Below, one piece after another: positions 9,059 to 10,911 of a stretch of DNA of 10,911 bases; position 1 is the first letter of the stretch, and every line of letters begins with the position of its first letter. The position numbers were made by a program, and so were the translations under genes. Source of the DNA: Streptomyces roseochromogenus subsp. oscitans DS 12.976. GTDB lineage: Bacteria; Actinomycetota; Actinomycetes; Streptomycetales; Streptomycetaceae. Location: the NCBI RefSeq assembly GCF_000497445.1, contig NZ_CM002285.1, forward strand, positions 6,800,706-6,811,616. The letters run 5' to 3'. Under the pieces are notes generated by a model. That model did no database searches and was not told the origin of the DNA. It saw only the letters and a program-made list of their open reading frames with translations.

Positions 9059-10218
9059 TTCGTCTCCTTCGGCTTGCGCTGCTCCCAGCCCTCGGCCCAC
9101 AGGTCGAACCGGGCCTGCTGCTGCGGGAATTCGGCGGCCGCGTCGACGTCCAGCTCGACCCCGAGACCGGGCGCGTGGGACAGATGGAAGCACCCGTCCT
9201 CCGGATCGACCTGCGGCGCACCCTTCACCACCTTCTTGATCTCCGCGTCCGCGAAGTCGTTGAAGTGCTCCAGGACCTTGAAGTTCGGTGTGGTGAAGCC
9301 GACTTGGAGGGAGGCGGCGGTGAGCACGGGCCCGCCGACGTTGTGCGGGGCGACCAGCATGTAGTGCGTCTCGGCGGTGGCGGCGAGCTTCCGCGTCTCC
9401 CAGATGCCGCCGATGTGCCCGACATCGGGCTGCAGGATGTCAGCGGCCTGGCTTTCGAACAGCTCGCGGAACTCGATCCGGTCGTGGATCCGCTCGCCGG
9501 TGGCCACCGGGATGTCCACCTTGGCGGCCACCTTCTCCAGCGCCTTCAGGTTCTCCGGCGGGACCGGCTCCTCCAGCCAGGCCGGCCGGTACGGCGCCAT
9601 CTCCTTGGCCAGCCGGACGGCGGTGGCGGGGGAGAAACGGCCGTGCATCTCCAGCATCAGCTCGGCGTCCGGGCCGATCGCGTCCCGCACGGCCTCGATG
9701 AGCGATACGGCGTACCGGGTCTCCTGATGGTCGAGTTCGAAGTGCCCGGTGCCGAACGGGTCGATCTTCAGCGCCCGGTATCCGCGCTCCACGACCCCCT
9801 GGGCGGCCTTGTGATAGGCCTCCGGCGTTCGCTCGGTCGTGTACCACCCGTTGGCGTACGCCTTGACCTTGTCCGTCACCTTGCCGCCGAGCAGCTGCCA
9901 CACCGGCACGCCCAGTGCCTTGCCCTTGATGTCCCAGCAGGCCATCTCGATGACCGCGATACCGGACATGACGATCTCACCGGCCCGGCCGTAGTCGCCG
10001 TACTTCATCCGGCGGACGAGATCCTCGACGGCGAACGGGTCGGAACCCAGGATGTGATGGGCCTCGGCCTCCCGCAAATACCCGATCAGCGCGTCGGTGT
10101 GCCCGAGCATCCGGGTCTCGCCGACTCCCGTGAGCCCCTCGTCGGTGTGCACCTGGACATAGGTCAGGTTGCGCCACGGTGTGCCGACCACGTGTGTGCT
10201 GATTCCGGTGATGCGCAC
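9055..10218 (-). CDS. Enolase-superfamily sugar-acid dehydratase (gluconate/galactonate dehydratase-like)
   Basis: It is predicted to remove water from an aldonate to give a 2-keto-3-deoxy acid, in the cytoplasm. It has an N-terminal capping domain (about 1-115, with CWDIKGK at 94-100) and then the enolase-type barrel. Likely metal ligands are E190 (LEMHGRF), E216 (WLEEPV) and E242 (TGERI). H192 of MHGR, and the D265 (LQPDVGHIGG) and H292 (APHNVGGP) dyad, are the acid/base residues known in this class. The second strand reads ALKIDPFG (149-156), that is KxD rather than the racemase KxK. Together with YANGWY this recalls archaeal gluconate/galactonate dehydratase, from memory. The substrate among gluconate, galactonate, arabinonate and related acids is not decided. 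The GTG at 10218 is preceded by GAGGGG eight bases upstream. It is the first gene of a unit with the dehydrogenase. Confidence 0.9.
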   Translation of the reverse strand: MRITGISTHVVGTPWRNLTYVQVHTDEGLTGVGETRMLGHTDALIGYLREAEAHHILGSDPFAVEDLVRRMKYGDYGRAGEIVMSGIAVIEMACWDIKGKALGVPVWQLLGGKVTDKVKAYANGWYTTERTPEAYHKAAQGVVERGYRALKIDPFGTGHFELDHQETRYAVSLIEAVRDAIGPDAELMLEMHGRFSPATAVRLAKEMAPYRPAWLEEPVPPENLKALEKVAAKVDIPVATGERIHDRIEFRELFESQAADILQPDVGHIGGIWETRKLAATAETHYMLVAPHNVGGPVLTAASLQVGFTTPNFKVLEHFNDFADAEIKKVVKGAPQVDPEDGCFHLSHAPGLGVELDVDAAAEFPQQQARFDLWAEGWEQRKPKETK

Positions 10219-10236
10219 GGCGGTTGCCCCTCAGCT

Positions 10237-10264
10237 GTTCGAAATTTCGTCACACGTTCGAAAT
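10237..10264. promoter_or_regulatory. Double operator-like element downstream of the dehydratase promoter
   Basis: GTTCGAAAT occurs at 10237-10245 and again at 10256-10264, 19 bases apart. The first copy extends to a perfect palindrome, CGAAATTTCG (10240-10249). ATTTCG (10244-10249) and CGAAAT (10259-10264) also form an inverted repeat with a nine-base gap. The pair covers about +4 to +31 of the predicted transcript, a typical repressor position. No regulator gene is in the window. The regulator family (IclR, GntR, LacI or other) cannot be read from the site. Confidence 0.6.
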
Positions 10265-10273
10265 GCTGGCGTG

Positions 10274-10303
10274 ACAGTAAGGACGGGGGGGTCGGGGTGT
10301 CAA
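10274..10303 (-). promoter_or_regulatory. Sigma-70-type (HrdB-like) promoter of the dehydratase-dehydrogenase unit
   Basis: On the minus strand TTGACA (10303-10298, a full -35 match) is followed after 18 bases by TACTGT (10279-10274, fitting TAnnnT). The expected start is near 10267, giving a leader of about 50 bases before the GTG at 10218. The spacer contains a C7 tract on this strand. Confidence 0.65.
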
Positions 10304-10382
10304 TGGGTCGAACAGGTAACGGTTTCGGCAAGCCTTTTGAGAACTATTCCGCTGCTCTACGAAACCTTCACAGAGGTGCCTA

Positions 10383-10409
10383 GGAACCTGACCGATGGGG
10401 AATCTAGTC
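10383..10409 (+). promoter_or_regulatory. Possible ECF-sigma-type promoter of the zinc-ribbon gene
   Basis: GGAAC (10383-10387) is followed after 15 bases by TCTAGTC (10403-10409), resembling the GGAAC-N15/16-TC pattern of Streptomyces sigma-E-type promoters. It would place the start of transcription within a few bases of the ATG at 10420. Short ECF motifs occur often by chance. An alternative is TTGAGA (10337-10342) with TACGAA (10358-10363), but the 15-base spacer is short. Confidence 0.3.
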
Positions 10410-10419
10410 TTCCGGCGTC

Positions 10420-10911
10420 ATGGACTACTGTCACCCGTGCCAACGGCACCTCAACGGCGCCCTGGCCTGCCCCGGGTGCGGGACTCCGGCGCGCTCCGTT
10501 GCGGAAGCGCCGGTCGCGCACGCCTACGCGGGCACGGGTGAGGCGCCGGGCCATGGCACGCCCCAGGGGTACGCCCCTCAGGGGCGCGAGCCTCAGGCGT
10601 ACGACACCCACGGCTACCGCATTCCCCAGCAGTACGCGCGCGGGGAGACCCAGGAAGAGCGGTACGAGCCGGCCGGGAGCGTGGACGAGCAGTACACGTC
10701 GGCCGGAGCCACGGGAGAGCACTACGCGCCCTCCGGGGCCACTGGAGAGCAGTACGCGCGGGCCGGGACCGCGGAAGAGCAGTACGCGCGGGCTGGGGCC
10801 ACGGGACAGCACCACGCGTCGGCCGGGACCGCGGGGGAGCAGTACGCGCGGGCCGGGACCGCGGAAGAGGAAGCGGAGCCGCACGGCGGCGATCCGGAAT
10901 CCGCGGCCGAG
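10420..10911 (+). CDS. Zinc-ribbon protein with ten-residue tandem repeats, partial (SCO2400-family-like)
   Basis: The function is unknown. The first 20 residues form a small zinc ribbon, CHPC (C4, C7) and CPGC (C17, C20), with the wording MDYCHPCQRHLNGALACPGCG, which I recall as typical of a Streptomyces family named after SCO2400. A Tyr/Gln/Gly/Pro-rich stretch follows (about 30-79), then seven tandem ten-residue units (80-149, consensus EQYARAGTAE), then an acidic segment to the right edge (164 residues seen, no stop). No membrane segment or signal is visible yet; one could lie beyond the edge. The codon-biased frame and the ribbon at the very start support the ATG at 10420, but there is no good Shine-Dalgarno near it. 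GGGGAA is about 17 bases upstream, which suggests a leaderless or near-leaderless transcript. It is divergent from the sugar-acid genes and need not share their role. Confidence 0.75.
   Translation, partial: MDYCHPCQRHLNGALACPGCGTPARSVAEAPVAHAYAGTGEAPGHGTPQGYAPQGREPQAYDTHGYRIPQQYARGETQEERYEPAGSVDEQYTSAGATGEHYAPSGATGEQYARAGTAEEQYARAGATGQHHASAGTAGEQYARAGTAEEEAEPHGGDPESAAE
10657..10866 (+). repeat. Seven 30-bp in-frame tandem repeats in the zinc-ribbon gene
   Basis: Units start at 10657, 10687, 10717, 10747, 10777, 10807 and 10837. Each encodes one ten-residue unit such as ERYEPAGSVD, EQYTSAGATG, EHYAPSGATG, EQYARAGTAE or QHHASAGTAG. Units 4 and 7 are identical over all 30 bases, which points to recent duplication or gene conversion. 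Unit number probably varies between strains, because any change in whole units keeps the frame. Confidence 0.85.

Noticed and set aside
9059..9193. A 45-residue N-terminal extension of the dehydrogenase
   Set aside because: The extension is Arg-rich, overlaps the dehydratase coding region in another frame, and lies before the well-placed AAGGAG and GTG at 9058, where the family's N-terminus normally begins.
8851..10383. A 510-codon open frame on the plus strand
   Set aside because: It is antisense to the dehydrogenase N-terminus and the dehydratase and runs through the promoter and operator region. Low-complexity composition.

Overview
The window reads as chromosomal DNA of a Streptomyces-like actinomycete. 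It is very GC-rich, has long antisense open frames caused by the codon bias, uses GTG and TTG starts, carries a Tat signal peptide, and contains an intergenic palindromic repeat of a kind I recognise from Streptomyces genomes. All assignments come from reading the sequence and from memory of protein families. No search was run.

Layout. Seven of the eight genes lie on the minus strand, so transcription runs from high to low coordinates. At 10218-8054 is a two-gene unit: an enolase-superfamily sugar-acid dehydratase and a zinc-dependent MDR dehydrogenase, overlapping by four bases and followed by a hairpin. At 7910-6930 is a single gene for a probable TIM-barrel protein of unknown function (U32-peptidase-like at best), followed by the intergenic repeat. 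At 6789-1652 is a four-gene unit: a ChvE-type sugar-binding lipoprotein, a duplicated sugar ABC ATPase (GguA/MmsA type), a permease (GguB/MmsB type) and a Tat-exported aldose 1-epimerase, followed by a 14-bp hairpin. At 1549-1 is a PLP-dependent aminotransferase with a long Pro/Ala-rich tail that runs off the window. On the plus strand, from 10420 to the right edge, is a zinc-ribbon protein with ten-residue tandem repeats. No stretch longer than about 200 bases lacks a gene.

How the genes fit together. The mutarotase equilibrates sugar anomers outside the membrane and the ChvE-type system imports an aldose. The dehydrogenase could oxidise it to an aldono-lactone, and the dehydratase could convert the aldonate to a 2-keto-3-deoxy acid. 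This is the plan of a non-phosphorylative (Entner-Doudoroff-like) route for galactose, glucose, arabinose or a related sugar. A lactonase, a keto-deoxy-acid aldolase or kinase, and a regulator are not identified. The unassigned TIM-barrel gene is a candidate for a missing step.

Regulation. A good sigma-70-type promoter precedes the dehydratase, with two GTTCGAAAT elements just downstream of the expected transcription start. A 12-of-13 match to the first element lies just upstream of the TIM-barrel gene. A weaker, related dyad lies before the transporter operon. This suggests one repressor, encoded elsewhere, controls the locus. The aminotransferase and the zinc-ribbon gene look like flanking genes with other roles.
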